Shown piece by piece: positions 16,456 through 25,475 of a stretch of 64,000 nt of DNA. Position 1 is the stretch's first letter; the number at the start of each line of letters is the position of its first letter. Below the pieces are notes generated by a model, which saw only the letters and a list, made by a program, of their open reading frames with translations, was not told the origin of the DNA and did not search any database. A program made the position numbers and the translations under genes. Source of the stretch: PALSA-505 sp963699015 (GTDB taxonomy: Bacteria; Actinomycetota; Actinomycetes; Streptosporangiales; Streptosporangiaceae); contig CAVOSX010000008.1 in NCBI GenBank assembly GCA_963699015.1, positions 806,001 through 870,000 on the forward strand, written 5' to 3'.

Positions 16456-16527
16456 ACGACACCGTCCTTCCCGGGACTAGAACCGCATTCGGTTCCATCC
16501 TGGCACAGCGGCGCGAGCCGTATCCCG

Positions 16528-16622
16528 GACGGGTGGCCCCGACGGGTGGCCCCCGACGGGTGGCCCCGACCGGTGGCCCCCGACGGGGTGGCGCCGATGG
16601 GTGGCCCCCGACGGGTGGCCCC
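16528..16622. repeat. Seven 13/14-bp direct repeats in a divergent promoter region
   Basis: The unit GACGGGTGGCCCC, with a fifth C in alternate copies, is repeated seven times with few changes. It fills the space between the divergent P450 and mycothiol-isomerase-like genes. Confidence 0.85.
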
Positions 16623-16672
16623 GCGGGTAAATGTTCTGGCGCGCCCGTGCGCACTGGTGCCAGGCTCGAAGC

Positions 16673-17485
16673 ATGGAGATCGCCGATCACATCGCCTGCC
16701 TGCGTAGCGAGGGCGAACTGCTGGCCGAGGCCGCCGAGCGGAGCCCGCTGACCGCGCCCATTCCCGGCTGCCCCGGGTGGCGGTTGCGGGACCTGCTCGC
16801 CCACCTGGGCTTCGTGCACCGGTGGGCCACCCGCTACGTGGCCGAGGGGCGCACCGAGGCGACATCCGGGCCGGGCGAGGAGGAGATCATCCGGCTCGCG
16901 CCCGCGGACGAGTCGCTGGTCGGCTGGTTCCGCGCTGGCCACGCCCGGCTCGTGTCCGTCCTGGCCGCCGCCGACCCCGCCACGAGATGCTGGACCTTCA
17001 TGCCCGCGCCCTCACCGCTGGCCTTCTGGGCTCGGCGCCAGGCGCACGAGACGGCCATCCACCGCGTCGACGCGCAGCTGGCCGCGGCCGCCGCAGTGCC
17101 CGGCGCAGACCTGGACCCGTTTCCCGCCGGGCTGGCCGCCGACGGCGTTGACGAGTTGCTGACGGGTTTCGGCCGCGATCCCGGACCGTTCTGCGACGAG
17201 CCGGCCGTGCTGGTCATCCGGGCCGAGGACGGCGCCCGCGGCGCGGACTGGACCGTGGTCATGGGCCAGCCGCGAGCCGGGGTGTCACGCGGCCTGGACT
17301 CCGCCGCCAGGGCGGCCGCGGCCGGGGTCACCCGGCCGGCGCCGGCTTACTGCGAGGTCACCGGGCCGGCGCCGGCTCTGTACCTGATGCTGTGGAACCG
17401 GGGGACGGCGGCGGGCCTCGACGTGCGCGGCGACGACGGCGTGCTGGCGACGTGGCGGGAGAAGATGCAGGTCCGCTGGGACTGA
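16673..17485 (+). CDS. Maleylpyruvate isomerase/DinB-like (mycothiol-dependent type) protein
   Basis: The 270-residue protein has the mycothiol-dependent maleylpyruvate isomerase N-terminal domain: PIPGCPGWRLRDLLAHLGFVH with His44, and the second metal-binding helix RRQAHETAIHRVDAQL. Enzymes of this group use mycothiol as cofactor; many family members have no known reaction. The C-terminal part (VTGPAPALYLMLWNR) is the usual SCP2-like lid. ATG 16673 matches family starts. Confidence 0.85.
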   Translation: MEIADHIACLRSEGELLAEAAERSPLTAPIPGCPGWRLRDLLAHLGFVHRWATRYVAEGRTEATSGPGEEEIIRLAPADESLVGWFRAGHARLVSVLAAADPATRCWTFMPAPSPLAFWARRQAHETAIHRVDAQLAAAAAVPGADLDPFPAGLAADGVDELLTGFGRDPGPFCDEPAVLVIRAEDGARGADWTVVMGQPRAGVSRGLDSAARAAAAGVTRPAPAYCEVTGPAPALYLMLWNRGTAAGLDVRGDDGVLATWREKMQVRWD

Positions 17486-17532
17486 CCGGCGCCGGGTCCG
17501 CAGTCACGCAGGTCCGGCTGCGGCCGCACCCG

Positions 17533-17538
17533 TATGAT
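17533..17538 (+). promoter_or_regulatory. -10 box (TATGAT) ahead of a leaderless small ORF
   Basis: TATGAT is a near-perfect -10 element and ends six bases before GTG 17545. No -35 element is obvious. Confidence 0.5.
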
Positions 17539-17544
17539 GCCCCC

Positions 17545-17658
17545 GTGCTGGAATACCTCCGGCCCGGCCCCCGGCGGCTGCCGGCCGGCGCCATGGTCGC
17601 ATCGGGCACGCCGCTGGCTGCCGCCTGCGGGTCGTCGCCCCTGACCGCCGGCCGATGA
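17545..17658 (+). CDS. Leaderless 37-residue leader ORF coupled to the flavoprotein gene
   Basis: GTG 17545 directly follows the TATGAT box and opens a 37-codon frame (start MLEYLRPGPRRLP). Its TGA at 17656-17658 overlaps the flavoprotein ATG at 17655 by the bases ATGA. The flavoprotein has no ribosome binding site of its own, so translation of this ORF is the likely way ribosomes reach it. The peptide matches nothing I recognise and may have no function beyond coupling. Confidence 0.45.
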   Translation: MLEYLRPGPRRLPAGAMVASGTPLAAACGSSPLTAGR

Positions 17659-19310
17659 GACATCACGCCGACGTCATCGTGGTCGGGGCAGGCCTGGCCG
17701 GCCTGGCCGCGGCAGCGGAGCTGACCGACGCGGGCCGCCGCGTGCTGCTCCTGGACCAGGAACCCCAGCAGTCGCTCGGCGGGCAGGCGTGGTGGTCGTT
17801 CGGGGGACTGTTCTTCGTCGACTCGCCCGAGCAGCGGCGGCTGCGGATCCGGGACTCCCGCGAGCTCGCCTGGCAGGACTGGCTGGGCAGCGCCGGCTTC
17901 GACAGGCCAGAGGACGACCTGCCGCGGCAATGGGCGCAGGCGTACGTCGACTTCGCGGCCGGGGAGAAGCGGGCCTGGCTGCACGCCATGGGCCATCGCG
18001 TGTTCCCGGTCGTCGGCTGGGCCGAGCGCGGCGGCTACACCGCGCTCGGCCACGGCAACTCGGTGCCCCGCTTCCACATCACCTGGGGGACCGGCCCCGG
18101 GGTCGTCCAGCCGTTCGAACGGCGGGTGCGCGCGGCCGCCGCGCGCGGGCTGCTCACGTTCCGGTTCCGTTACCAGGTCGATGAGCTCACCAGCACGGCC
18201 GGGGTCATCGACGGCGTCCGCGGCACGGTGCTCGAGCCCAGCTACGTGCCCCGCGGCGCGCCAAGCTCCCGCGCCCCGGCCGGCGAGTTCGAGCTGCGCG
18301 CGCAAACGGTGATCGTCGCCTCGGGCGGCATCGGCGGCAACCAAGACCTGGTGCGCGCCTCGTGGCCCGAACGGCTGGGCCGCCCTCCCGCGCACATGAT
18401 CTGCGGCGTGCCCGCGCACGTGGACGGCCGGATGCTCGAGATCACGCAGCGGGCCGGCGCGCGGATCATCAACCCGGACCGGATGTGGCACTACGTCGAG
18501 GGCATCCACAACTGGAACCCGATCTGGCCGGGACATGGCATCCGCATCCTGCCCGGCCCGTCGTCGCTGTGGCTGGACGCCACCGGTCGCCGGCTGCCGG
18601 TTCCGCTGTTCCCCGGCTTCGACACCCTGGGCACGCTCGAGTACCTGCGTGCCACCGGTTACGACCACAGCTGGTTCGTGCTCAACCGCAAGATCATCCA
18701 GAAGGAGTTCGCGCTGTCGGGCTCCGAGCAGAACCCCGACCTGACCGGCCGTTCGGTTCGCGCGGTCCTGGCCCGCGCCCGGGCCGGAGTGCCCGCGCCG
18801 GTGCAGGCCTTCGTGGATCATGGCGAGGACTTCGTGACCGCCACCTCCATCTGCGACCTGGTCACGAAGATGAATGCGGTCACCGGAACCGGCCTGCTCG
18901 ACGCGGCGGTGGTCGAGGCCGAGATCATCGCGCGCGACCGCGAGATGGCCAACCCTTACACCAAGGATCTGCAAGTGACGGCGCTTCGCGGCAGCCGCGC
19001 TTACCTGGCTGACCGGCTGATCAGGACCGCGCGCCCGCACCGGCTGCTGGACCCGGCTGCCGGGCCGCTGATCGCCGTCCGGCTGTCGGTGCTGACCCGC
19101 AAGGCGCTAGGCGGCCTGCACACCGACCTCGACGGTCGCGTGCTGGGCTCCGGCGGGCTCCCCGTGCCCGGCCTGTACGCGGCCGGCGAGGTCGCCGGTT
19201 TCGGCGGCGGGGGCATGCACGGTTACCGCGCGCTGGAGGGCACCTTCCTCGGCGGCTGCCTGTTCTCCGGTCGCACTGCCGGGCGCGCGGCGGCCAAGGC
19301 GGTGAGCTGA
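17655..19310 (+). CDS. FAD-binding dehydrogenase (KstD/fumarate reductase flavoprotein-like)
   Basis: This 551-residue flavoprotein belongs to the FAD-binding-2 family that includes 3-ketosteroid dehydrogenases. It starts with a Rossmann motif (VVGAGLAGLAAAAEL, residues 10-24), carries SLGGQAWWSFGGLFFVDSPEQ near 40, IVASGGIGGN near 220, and closes with the FAD-contact block GLYAAGEVAGFGGGGMHGYRAL. No signal peptide is present. The substrate is unknown. Its start overlaps a small upstream ORF by four bases. Confidence 0.92.
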   Translation: MRHHADVIVVGAGLAGLAAAAELTDAGRRVLLLDQEPQQSLGGQAWWSFGGLFFVDSPEQRRLRIRDSRELAWQDWLGSAGFDRPEDDLPRQWAQAYVDFAAGEKRAWLHAMGHRVFPVVGWAERGGYTALGHGNSVPRFHITWGTGPGVVQPFERRVRAAAARGLLTFRFRYQVDELTSTAGVIDGVRGTVLEPSYVPRGAPSSRAPAGEFELRAQTVIVASGGIGGNQDLVRASWPERLGRPPAHMICGVPAHVDGRMLEITQRAGARIINPDRMWHYVEGIHNWNPIWPGHGIRILPGPSSLWLDATGRRLPVPLFPGFDTLGTLEYLRATGYDHSWFVLNRKIIQKEFALSGSEQNPDLTGRSVRAVLARARAGVPAPVQAFVDHGEDFVTATSICDLVTKMNAVTGTGLLDAAVVEAEIIARDREMANPYTKDLQVTALRGSRAYLADRLIRTARPHRLLDPAAGPLIAVRLSVLTRKALGGLHTDLDGRVLGSGGLPVPGLYAAGEVAGFGGGGMHGYRALEGTFLGGCLFSGRTAGRAAAKAVS

Positions 19311-19489
19311 CCGGATGCCGCAATGCCCAGCCGACCGAGCCGGCCGGGCATGCACCGGCCTGCCTGGCCGGACGAGGGTGATCCCGTCCGGCAGCTGACC
19401 GGCCGCCGCCCATGTCGCCTTGCTCGATCGGCCGGGCGTCTACCGCGCCGATCCCTCTTGGCTGCCAGCCCCCGGCCGACCGGTATCCC

Positions 19490-19580
19490 GATCGGCCGGG
19501 CCGGGGCTGGCTCTTACCCCGGCCCGACCGGCCGGGCCGGGGCTGGCTCCCACCCCGGCCCGGCCGGCCAGGCCGGGCTT
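19490..19580. repeat. 36-bp tandem repeat in a convergent intergenic region
   Basis: Two 36-base units (19490-19525 and 19526-19561) and part of a third, built on GGCCGGGCCGGGGCTGGCT, fill much of the 290 bases between the flavoprotein and the protease gene. Both strands can form GC hairpins, which may end transcription from both sides. No gene is visible in 19311-19601. Confidence 0.75.
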
Positions 19581-19601
19581 GTTACTGCGCTGGCTGCCCG
19601 C

Positions 19602-21260
19602 TCAGGCAGCCGGGCCGACCGCCAGGTTGACGGTGCCGGTGTGGCTGGCGCCGCTCTGGTCGGTCCAGCTGATGCTGACCCGCTGGCCCGGGTGGTACCC
19701 GTTGAGCACGGAGCGGATCTGGGTCGGCGAGGTGATGCTGTGGCCGGCCAGCGAGGTGATGGTGTCACCGGCGCCCAGGCCGGCCGCCGCCGCCGCCGAG
19801 CCCTGGGTGACGCCGGCGATCTGCGCCCCGCTGCTGGCCGGAGTCCCCGGCGTCTGGCTCCCGGACGCGACCTCGATGCCCAGGAACGCGGTCGAGCCGA
19901 TGTGCACCGCGGCTGAGCTGGTGCCGGCCTCGATCTGGTGGGCGATGGTCAGCGCGTTGTTGATCGGGATCGTGAACGCCTGGGTGGCGGACGTAGCCGA
20001 GCTGAGCTGGGTGGATCCGGATGACCCGGCGGTGTCGATGCCGATCACCTGGCCGTGGGTGTTGGTGAGCGGGCCGCCGGAGTCGCCCGGCTGGATGGGC
20101 GCGTTGGACCGGATGAGCCCGGTCAGCTGCTCGGAAGTACCCGAACCCTCGTCGCTGGCGGTGATCGCCTGGCCCAGGCCGGTGACCCTGCCCGGGGCGA
20201 CGGACGGGGTGCCGTTTTTCCCGAGCGCGTTGCCGATGGCGACGACCTTGTCGCCGATGCGCACGTGCGACGAGTCGCCGAGCGTCGCGGTCGTCAGGCC
20301 TGAAGCGCCCTGCAGCTGCAGCACCGCGATGTCCTTGGTCGCGCTGTAGCCGACCACCTTCGCCGGGTAGACGCGGCCGTTGCCGATGTCCCTGACCTTG
20401 ACCGAGGTGGCGCCGTTGATCACGTGGTTGTTGGTGAGCACTTCGCCGTTGGGGGTCAGGACGATCCCGGTGCCGGCCGCCTCGCCGCTCTGGAAGCCGA
20501 GCGAGGAGACCACATCGACAAGGCCGGGGTCGGTCTTGGCCACGATCTGGCTGGTGGTCAGCACGGAGCTCGCGGCCGTGCCCGCGGTCACCGCCCAGGC
20601 GGAGCCCGCGCCGATGACCATTCCGGCCGCCGCGGTCAGCGCCAGCACCCGGAGGCGGGCCTTCCGGGCCGGCCGCTCGGGGGGACCGGATGCTCCCGGT
20701 CCCTCGGGGCCGCCGGGGCCGTCCGGGCCGTATCCGGCCGGGCCGCCTGGGCCGTAGCCTGCGGGGCCGTACCCGCCGGGGCCGTACCCGCCGGGGCCGT
20801 AGCCTGCGGGGCCGCCGGGGCCGTAGCCGCCCTGGCCGTATCCTGCCTGGCCGTATCCTGCCTGGCCGTGGCCTGCGGGGGCGCCCTGGCCGTATCCGGC
20901 CTGGCCGTAGCCTGCGGGGCCGCCCTGGCCGTATCCGGCCTGGCCGTAGCCTGCGGGGCTGCCCTGGCCGTAGCCTGCGGGGCCGCCCTGAGCGTGTCCT
21001 GCCGGGCCGTGGCCCGCGGAGTCGCCAGGACCGTACGCCGTGGAGGCCGCAGGGCCGTATGCTGCCGAGCCGCCTGCGGGGCCGTACGCCGCGGGGCCTG
21101 AGTGCCCGTAGGCCGCGGGCCCGGAGGGGCCGTGAGGCGCTGGGCCTGCCGGGCCGTATCCGGCCTGGCCTGCGGATGAGTATGACTGGTCAGGGCCGGG
21201 CCATGATGCGTCAGCCTGCGACTGCGCGGATCCGGCCGGGACCGGTGATTCGTGGGCCAT
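19602..21260 (-). CDS. HtrA/DegP-type S1C serine protease with Gly/Tyr-rich N-terminus and PDZ domain
   Basis: The 552-residue protein is a membrane-anchored envelope protease. About 200 N-terminal residues are low-complexity repeats of GYGQ, GPAGYG and similar units and should be cytoplasmic. One membrane segment follows (about 207-230, VLALTAAAGMVIGAGSAWAV). The trypsin-like domain has all three catalytic residues: His in LTNNHVI, Asp in ATKDIAVLQL, Ser in QPGDSGGPL. A PDZ domain occupies about 455-552. HtrA proteases cut misfolded or regulatory envelope proteins; the substrate here is unknown. Confidence 0.94.
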   Translation of the reverse strand: MAHESPVPAGSAQSQADASWPGPDQSYSSAGQAGYGPAGPAPHGPSGPAAYGHSGPAAYGPAGGSAAYGPAASTAYGPGDSAGHGPAGHAQGGPAGYGQGSPAGYGQAGYGQGGPAGYGQAGYGQGAPAGHGQAGYGQAGYGQGGYGPGGPAGYGPGGYGPGGYGPAGYGPGGPAGYGPDGPGGPEGPGASGPPERPARKARLRVLALTAAAGMVIGAGSAWAVTAGTAASSVLTTSQIVAKTDPGLVDVVSSLGFQSGEAAGTGIVLTPNGEVLTNNHVINGATSVKVRDIGNGRVYPAKVVGYSATKDIAVLQLQGASGLTTATLGDSSHVRIGDKVVAIGNALGKNGTPSVAPGRVTGLGQAITASDEGSGTSEQLTGLIRSNAPIQPGDSGGPLTNTHGQVIGIDTAGSSGSTQLSSATSATQAFTIPINNALTIAHQIEAGTSSAAVHIGSTAFLGIEVASGSQTPGTPASSGAQIAGVTQGSAAAAAGLGAGDTITSLAGHSITSPTQIRSVLNGYHPGQRVSISWTDQSGASHTGTVNLAVGPAA

Positions 21261-21624
21261 GAGCCTGTCTCCCTGAATGCCTGGTCTGTTGCTTCTATGA
21301 CTACGATGCGATCTGAACCTGCAGGCAAACTAAGGGATAGCTGACGCTTGACGGGAAGTTAGTTGAGCAGTAGCTGAATGAATCCTCTGAAGCAGTGAGG
21401 TCTTCCGGTACCCATGGTCGCCTGGCCAGCTGAGCACAGCCTCCGGCCGCGCTCAGACTTGCCTCTCGCCCACGGCGCGTCCCCGCGGGATGGAAGCGGC
21501 TGGATGCCAGGAACCGGGTGCCAGGAAACCGGGTGCCAGGAAGCGCGGCAGCCGTCGCGGGCTGAGACCGCCGTCTCGGCCTTGCTCGCATACGGTGGCC
21601 GCAGCAGAGCTGGGAGAGACGCCG
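21261..21624. promoter_or_regulatory. Divergent intergenic region with short direct repeats
   Basis: This gap holds the promoters of the protease (minus) and the small protein at 21625 (plus). It has two TAGCTGA copies about 30 bases apart near 21341 and 21370. GCCAGGAA occurs three times at 21506, 21520 and 21535 with CCGGGT between copies. TACGGT near 21594 may be a -10 box for the plus-strand gene. No coding pattern is visible. Confidence 0.4.
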
Positions 21625-21882
21625 GTGCTTGACGATCTTGCTTACGATGACAGCGACGAGCCGGGTATCGGCCTGGTGCCCGGCGACGTCCCCTGGGACG
21701 CGGTGCAGGACCACATCAAGATCGTCCATGGCCCGCTCGTGATCGGCCCGGATGCCAGTGGGCAGTATGCCGGCGCCTACTGGGCCAGCACCAGGATGGT
21801 GGTGGAGTCAGACCTCGGCTGCGACCAGGACGAGGCGGTCACCGAGTTCCGCCAGCTGCTGCGCGAGCGCGGCCAGGTCTAG
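21625..21882 (+). CDS. Small acidic protein of unknown function
   Basis: An 85-residue acidic protein begins at GTG 21625 after GGGAGAGA. I do not recognise a family. It starts LDDLAYDDSDEPGIGLVPGD, contains HGPLVIGPDASGQYAGAYWAS with a likely strand-turn-strand, and ends in a helix (AVTEFRQLLRERGQV). Codon use is typical of the window, no signal peptide or membrane segment is present, and the next gene converges on it after 21 bases. Confidence 0.7.
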   Translation: MLDDLAYDDSDEPGIGLVPGDVPWDAVQDHIKIVHGPLVIGPDASGQYAGAYWASTRMVVESDLGCDQDEAVTEFRQLLRERGQV

Positions 21883-21903
21883 CCCCTGCCGGGCCCGCGC
21901 CGG

Positions 21904-22266
21904 TCACTCGTCGCGGTGGACGGTGCCGGGGCTGAAGGCCGGCAGGCAGACGGCGACGTACTCGGCCCCGTCGGCGCCCGGACTGCTGTAGCGCACCCAC
22001 TCACCTGACGCGGCGTGGACCGCCTGGCCGGCCTGAACGGTCAGCTGGCCGCCGTCGAACTCCACCAGCAGCGCCCCGCGCAGCACGATGGTGAACTCGT
22101 CGAACTCCGGCCGTTGCCCCGGCTCGGCCCATCCGGACGGGCTGCGCATGTAAGCGACGCTGACCCTGGGCTCGGCGGTGCTGACCCGGCCTACGTACTC
22201 GTCGATCAGCTTGGGCGGCTCGCCCGCGGCGGTTACCCGGCTCGGCTCGCCGATCAGTTCAGGCAT
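21904..22266 (-). CDS. Cupin-domain protein
   Basis: This 120-residue single-domain cupin has the two half-barrel motifs in degenerate form: FDEFTIVLRGALLVEFDGG and a second around AGQAVHAASGEWVRYSSPG. The classical metal histidines are mostly missing, so it may not be a metal enzyme. ATG 22266 is preceded on its strand by CATACT, compatible with a leaderless transcript. Function unknown. Confidence 0.82.
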   Translation of the reverse strand: MPELIGEPSRVTAAGEPPKLIDEYVGRVSTAEPRVSVAYMRSPSGWAEPGQRPEFDEFTIVLRGALLVEFDGGQLTVQAGQAVHAASGEWVRYSSPGADGAEYVAVCLPAFSPGTVHRDE

Positions 22267-22301
22267 GCGGGTCAGTATGGCGCAGCCCCGGCCGGTGATG
22301 A

Positions 22302-22850
22302 TCAGCCGGCCAGTAGCTGCCGCACCCGGGCCAGGGTCTCCCGGAGGTTGGGCTCGGTGGTGACCCGCTGCGCCTCGTCCGGCGTGACCCAGCGCAGCGG
22401 CGCATCCGGGGTCTCCGGCCTGGCCGCCTCGGGTTGCCGGGTGGCCAGCACGAACCTCAGGTCCGCGTGCTCGTGCGCGGGCTCGCCCTTGCCCGCGGGG
22501 ACCGGCACGATGACCACGTGCCGCAGCTCGGGGCCGGGCCACGGCACCAGGTCGGTCAGCCCGGTCTCCTCGCCGGCCTCCCGCAGGGCGATCGCCAGCG
22601 GGCTGGTCTCGCCGGGATCCGCGTGCCCGCCGACCTGCAGCCAGGCCTGCTGCCGCTGATGCCAGCGCAGCAGCAGCTCGCCGCTGTCCGGGTGCACGAT
22701 CACCGCGGACGCGGTGGCGTGCAGCGCAATCGTGCGCAGCCAGGGGTCTGCCGCGGTGTGCACGAGCGCCCGCACCCGGTCCACGTCCGCCGTCTCCGCC
22801 TCGCCCTGCGGCCGGTACCGGCCGAGCAGCTCGCTGGTTTCCGAAGTCAC
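22302..22850 (-). CDS. Nudix hydrolase
   Basis: The 182-residue protein has a Nudix box at about residues 75-98 (GHADPGETSPLAIALREAGE, then ETGL), with one more residue between the first Glu and REAGEE than in the textbook pattern, a spacing known from some family members. Nudix enzymes cleave nucleoside diphosphates linked to another group; the substrate cannot be predicted. It is followed by the cupin gene on the same strand after 35 bases. Confidence 0.92.
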   Translation of the reverse strand: MTSETSELLGRYRPQGEAETADVDRVRALVHTAADPWLRTIALHATASAVIVHPDSGELLLRWHQRQQAWLQVGGHADPGETSPLAIALREAGEETGLTDLVPWPGPELRHVVIVPVPAGKGEPAHEHADLRFVLATRQPEAARPETPDAPLRWVTPDEAQRVTTEPNLRETLARVRQLLAG

Positions 22851-23006
22851 CCGCAGATGGTCGCACCGCCGCCCGCGTGCGGTCCACCCCGGGTTAGGCC
22901 GCCCCGTACTGCGGCGGGATGACCGATGACCCCGGCGCGCGCCGGGCGCCCGGGTCAGCCGGCCCGCCCGGCAGCATGCCGCTCCGGCCCCGGCCGGCCC
23001 GGGGTG

Positions 23007-25475
23007 TCAGGTGTCCTTGATTTTCCGGCCGGCCGGATCGAACGGCGGCCGCAGGTGCACGGTGGCCGGGCAGAGGTCGCCGCCCACGCTGACCTGGTAG
23101 GAGCCGGCCCGGGCGAGGTCGGCTGTCATCACCTCGCCGCCGGAGTGCCGGACGTAGGCCAGGCCCACCGAGCTGCCGACGGCCTCGCCCCAGGCCGCCG
23201 AGGTTACCTGGCCCGCCGCGAGCCCGTCCCGCAGCACCAGCTCGCCGCCCCACATCATGACGTCCGGGTCGTCGAGGACCAGCGATACGAGCTTGCGCCT
23301 GGGACCGTCCGCCCTGGCCTTTTCCACCGCCTCCCGGCCGAGAAAGGGGATGCCGGTCTTCAGCTTGCAGGCGAAAAGCAGGCCGGCCTCGACCGGGTTG
23401 TAGTCCGGGCTGAGCTCGCGCCCGTACGCGCGATACGCCTTTTCCAGCCGCATCGACTCGATGGCATAGTAACCGGCATTCACCCCCCCCAGCCCGGCAC
23501 CCGCGGTCGTGAGGTCCTCGTAGACGCCAACCGCGAATTCGGCGGGGACGTAAAGCTCCCAGCCGAGTTCCCCGACGTAGGTAATCCGGGTTGCCCGAAC
23601 GGTGGCGTAGCCGATGTCAACGGTCCGGCTAGAGCCGAACGGGAAGGCCTTATCGGTGAAGTCACTGCGCGATATCGCGGAAAGCAGCTCCCGGGACCGC
23701 GGGCCCATCACACCGTAAACGGCATACGCGGAGGTCACGTCCAGCAGGGTGGCGGCGCCGCCGGCCGGGATACGGCGGCGGATGTGATCCTTGTCGTGCT
23801 CGGTCTGGGAGGCGCTGCTGACGAGCAGGAATTCCTCGGCCGACAGCCGGGTGACGGTGATGTCCGCCTCGTAGGTGCCGCGTGAGTTGAGCATCCCGGT
23901 GTAGACAGTCCGGCCCGGCGGGACCGCGACGTCGGCGGTGCACAGCCACTGCAGTACCGCCTCCGCATCGGGGCCGGCCAGCAGGAACTTGGAGAACGAG
24001 GTCTGGTCGAAGACCGCCACCGCGCCCCGTGCCGCTCGTTGCTCGGCTGCCGACCAGGGCAGCCAGCCCGGCTTGCCCCAGGCGTAGCCAAGCCGCGGCT
24101 CTGCGCCGGGCGGGGCGAAGAAGTTCGCCCGTTCCCAGCCCATCTTGCTGCCGAAGCTGGCATTGGCCGCTTTCAGCAGGTGATAAGCGGGGGAGCGGCG
24201 GAACGGGCGCGCGGTGTCCAGCTCGCGATTCGGCCAGGGCACGGCGTAATGCAGGCCTAGTACTTCGCTCACCCGGTCGTGCAGCCACTGGTTGTTGCCG
24301 TGGAACCCGGCGAACCGCCGGATGTCGACGGCGGACAGGTCGGTCGCGGGCTCGCCTTCGGTAATCCACTCCGCCAGCGCTCGCCCGGCACCGCCGGCCG
24401 AGGCGATGCCCACCGAGTTGAAGCCCGCCGCCACAAAGAAATTCCGCAGCTCCGGCGCTTCGCCGAGGATGAACTGGTTGTCCGGGGTAAAGCTCTCCGG
24501 GCCGTTGTAGAACTTCTTGATCCCGGTGCGGCTCAGCGCCGGGATCCGGTGCAGGGCATTCTCCATCGGGACCGAGAACTGGTCCCAGTCCTCGGGCAGC
24601 AGCGTGAACTCGAAATCAGCCGGCAGCGCGTCGGGGGCGAGCCAGGGCTTGGCCCGGGGCTCGAACCCGCCGACGACCAGGCCGCCGACCTCTTCCTTGA
24701 AGTAGGTGTACCCGTCCGGGTCGCGCAGCACCGGCAGGCCCGGCAGGACGCCGTCGATGCGCTCGGTCACCACGTAGAAGTGCTCGGCTGAGTGCAGCGG
24801 CACGTTGACCCCGCACATCGCCCCGACCTGCTTGGCCCACTGGCCCGCGCAGTTGACGACCACCTCGGCCTCGATGTCGCCGCCGGCCGTGCGAACGCCC
24901 GTCACCTGGTCCCGCGCCGTGCGGATCCCGGTCACCCGGGTCCGCTCGCACACCCGGACGCCGCGGTCGCGGGCGCCCTTGGCCAGCGCGTACGTCAGGT
25001 CCGTGGGATTGGCGGTGCTGTCCCCGGGCAGCCAGAGCGCCCCGGCCAGATCGTCAGCCCGCATCACCGGGTACAGCTCGACCGCCTTGTCCGGCGTGAT
25101 CAGCTCGCAGTCCAGGCCGTAGGCCGCGGCCGCGGCCGCAGTCCGCTGCAACTGAACCATCCGCTCGGCGGTGCGCGCCACGGTCACGGCGCCGCACTGC
25201 TTGAACCCGGCGGTCAGTCCGGTCTCCTGCTCGAGCCCGCGGTACAGGTCGGCCGAGTACTGCACCAGGCGGGTGACGCTCTCCGAGGCGCGAATCTGGC
25301 CGATCAGGCCGGCCGCGTGCCAGGTCGTGCCGCAGGAAAGCTGACCCTGTTCGAGCAGGAGCACGTCGGGCCAGCCCAGCCGGGCCAGGTGATAGGCCAC
25401 GCTGGCACCGATCACGCCGCCGCCAATGATGATCACCTGGGCGCGGCCGGGGAGTGCGCGGGCGCGGTCAGTCAT
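23007..25475 (-). CDS. Dimethylglycine/sarcosine dehydrogenase-like flavoprotein with GcvT domain
   Basis: The 822-residue protein joins an N-terminal DAO-type FAD domain (GGGVIGASVAYHLARLG, residues 18-34) to a C-terminal GcvT-like folate domain (from about 430, with YVGELGWELYVP and the barrel segment GLAYVRH). CGTTWHAAGL contains His53, the position that holds FAD covalently in dimethylglycine dehydrogenase. Such enzymes demethylate N-methylated amino acids and pass the one-carbon unit to folate. Its ATG overlaps the end of the kinase gene, so the two are cotranscribed. The exact amine is unknown. Confidence 0.93.
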   Translation of the reverse strand: MTDRARALPGRAQVIIIGGGVIGASVAYHLARLGWPDVLLLEQGQLSCGTTWHAAGLIGQIRASESVTRLVQYSADLYRGLEQETGLTAGFKQCGAVTVARTAERMVQLQRTAAAAAAYGLDCELITPDKAVELYPVMRADDLAGALWLPGDSTANPTDLTYALAKGARDRGVRVCERTRVTGIRTARDQVTGVRTAGGDIEAEVVVNCAGQWAKQVGAMCGVNVPLHSAEHFYVVTERIDGVLPGLPVLRDPDGYTYFKEEVGGLVVGGFEPRAKPWLAPDALPADFEFTLLPEDWDQFSVPMENALHRIPALSRTGIKKFYNGPESFTPDNQFILGEAPELRNFFVAAGFNSVGIASAGGAGRALAEWITEGEPATDLSAVDIRRFAGFHGNNQWLHDRVSEVLGLHYAVPWPNRELDTARPFRRSPAYHLLKAANASFGSKMGWERANFFAPPGAEPRLGYAWGKPGWLPWSAAEQRAARGAVAVFDQTSFSKFLLAGPDAEAVLQWLCTADVAVPPGRTVYTGMLNSRGTYEADITVTRLSAEEFLLVSSASQTEHDKDHIRRRIPAGGAATLLDVTSAYAVYGVMGPRSRELLSAISRSDFTDKAFPFGSSRTVDIGYATVRATRITYVGELGWELYVPAEFAVGVYEDLTTAGAGLGGVNAGYYAIESMRLEKAYRAYGRELSPDYNPVEAGLLFACKLKTGIPFLGREAVEKARADGPRRKLVSLVLDDPDVMMWGGELVLRDGLAAGQVTSAAWGEAVGSSVGLAYVRHSGGEVMTADLARAGSYQVSVGGDLCPATVHLRPPFDPAGRKIKDT

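Noticed and set aside
14905..19310. Natural-product gene cluster around the P450 and flavoprotein
   Set aside because: No synthase, synthetase, cyclase or export genes accompany them, and neighbours are housekeeping genes.
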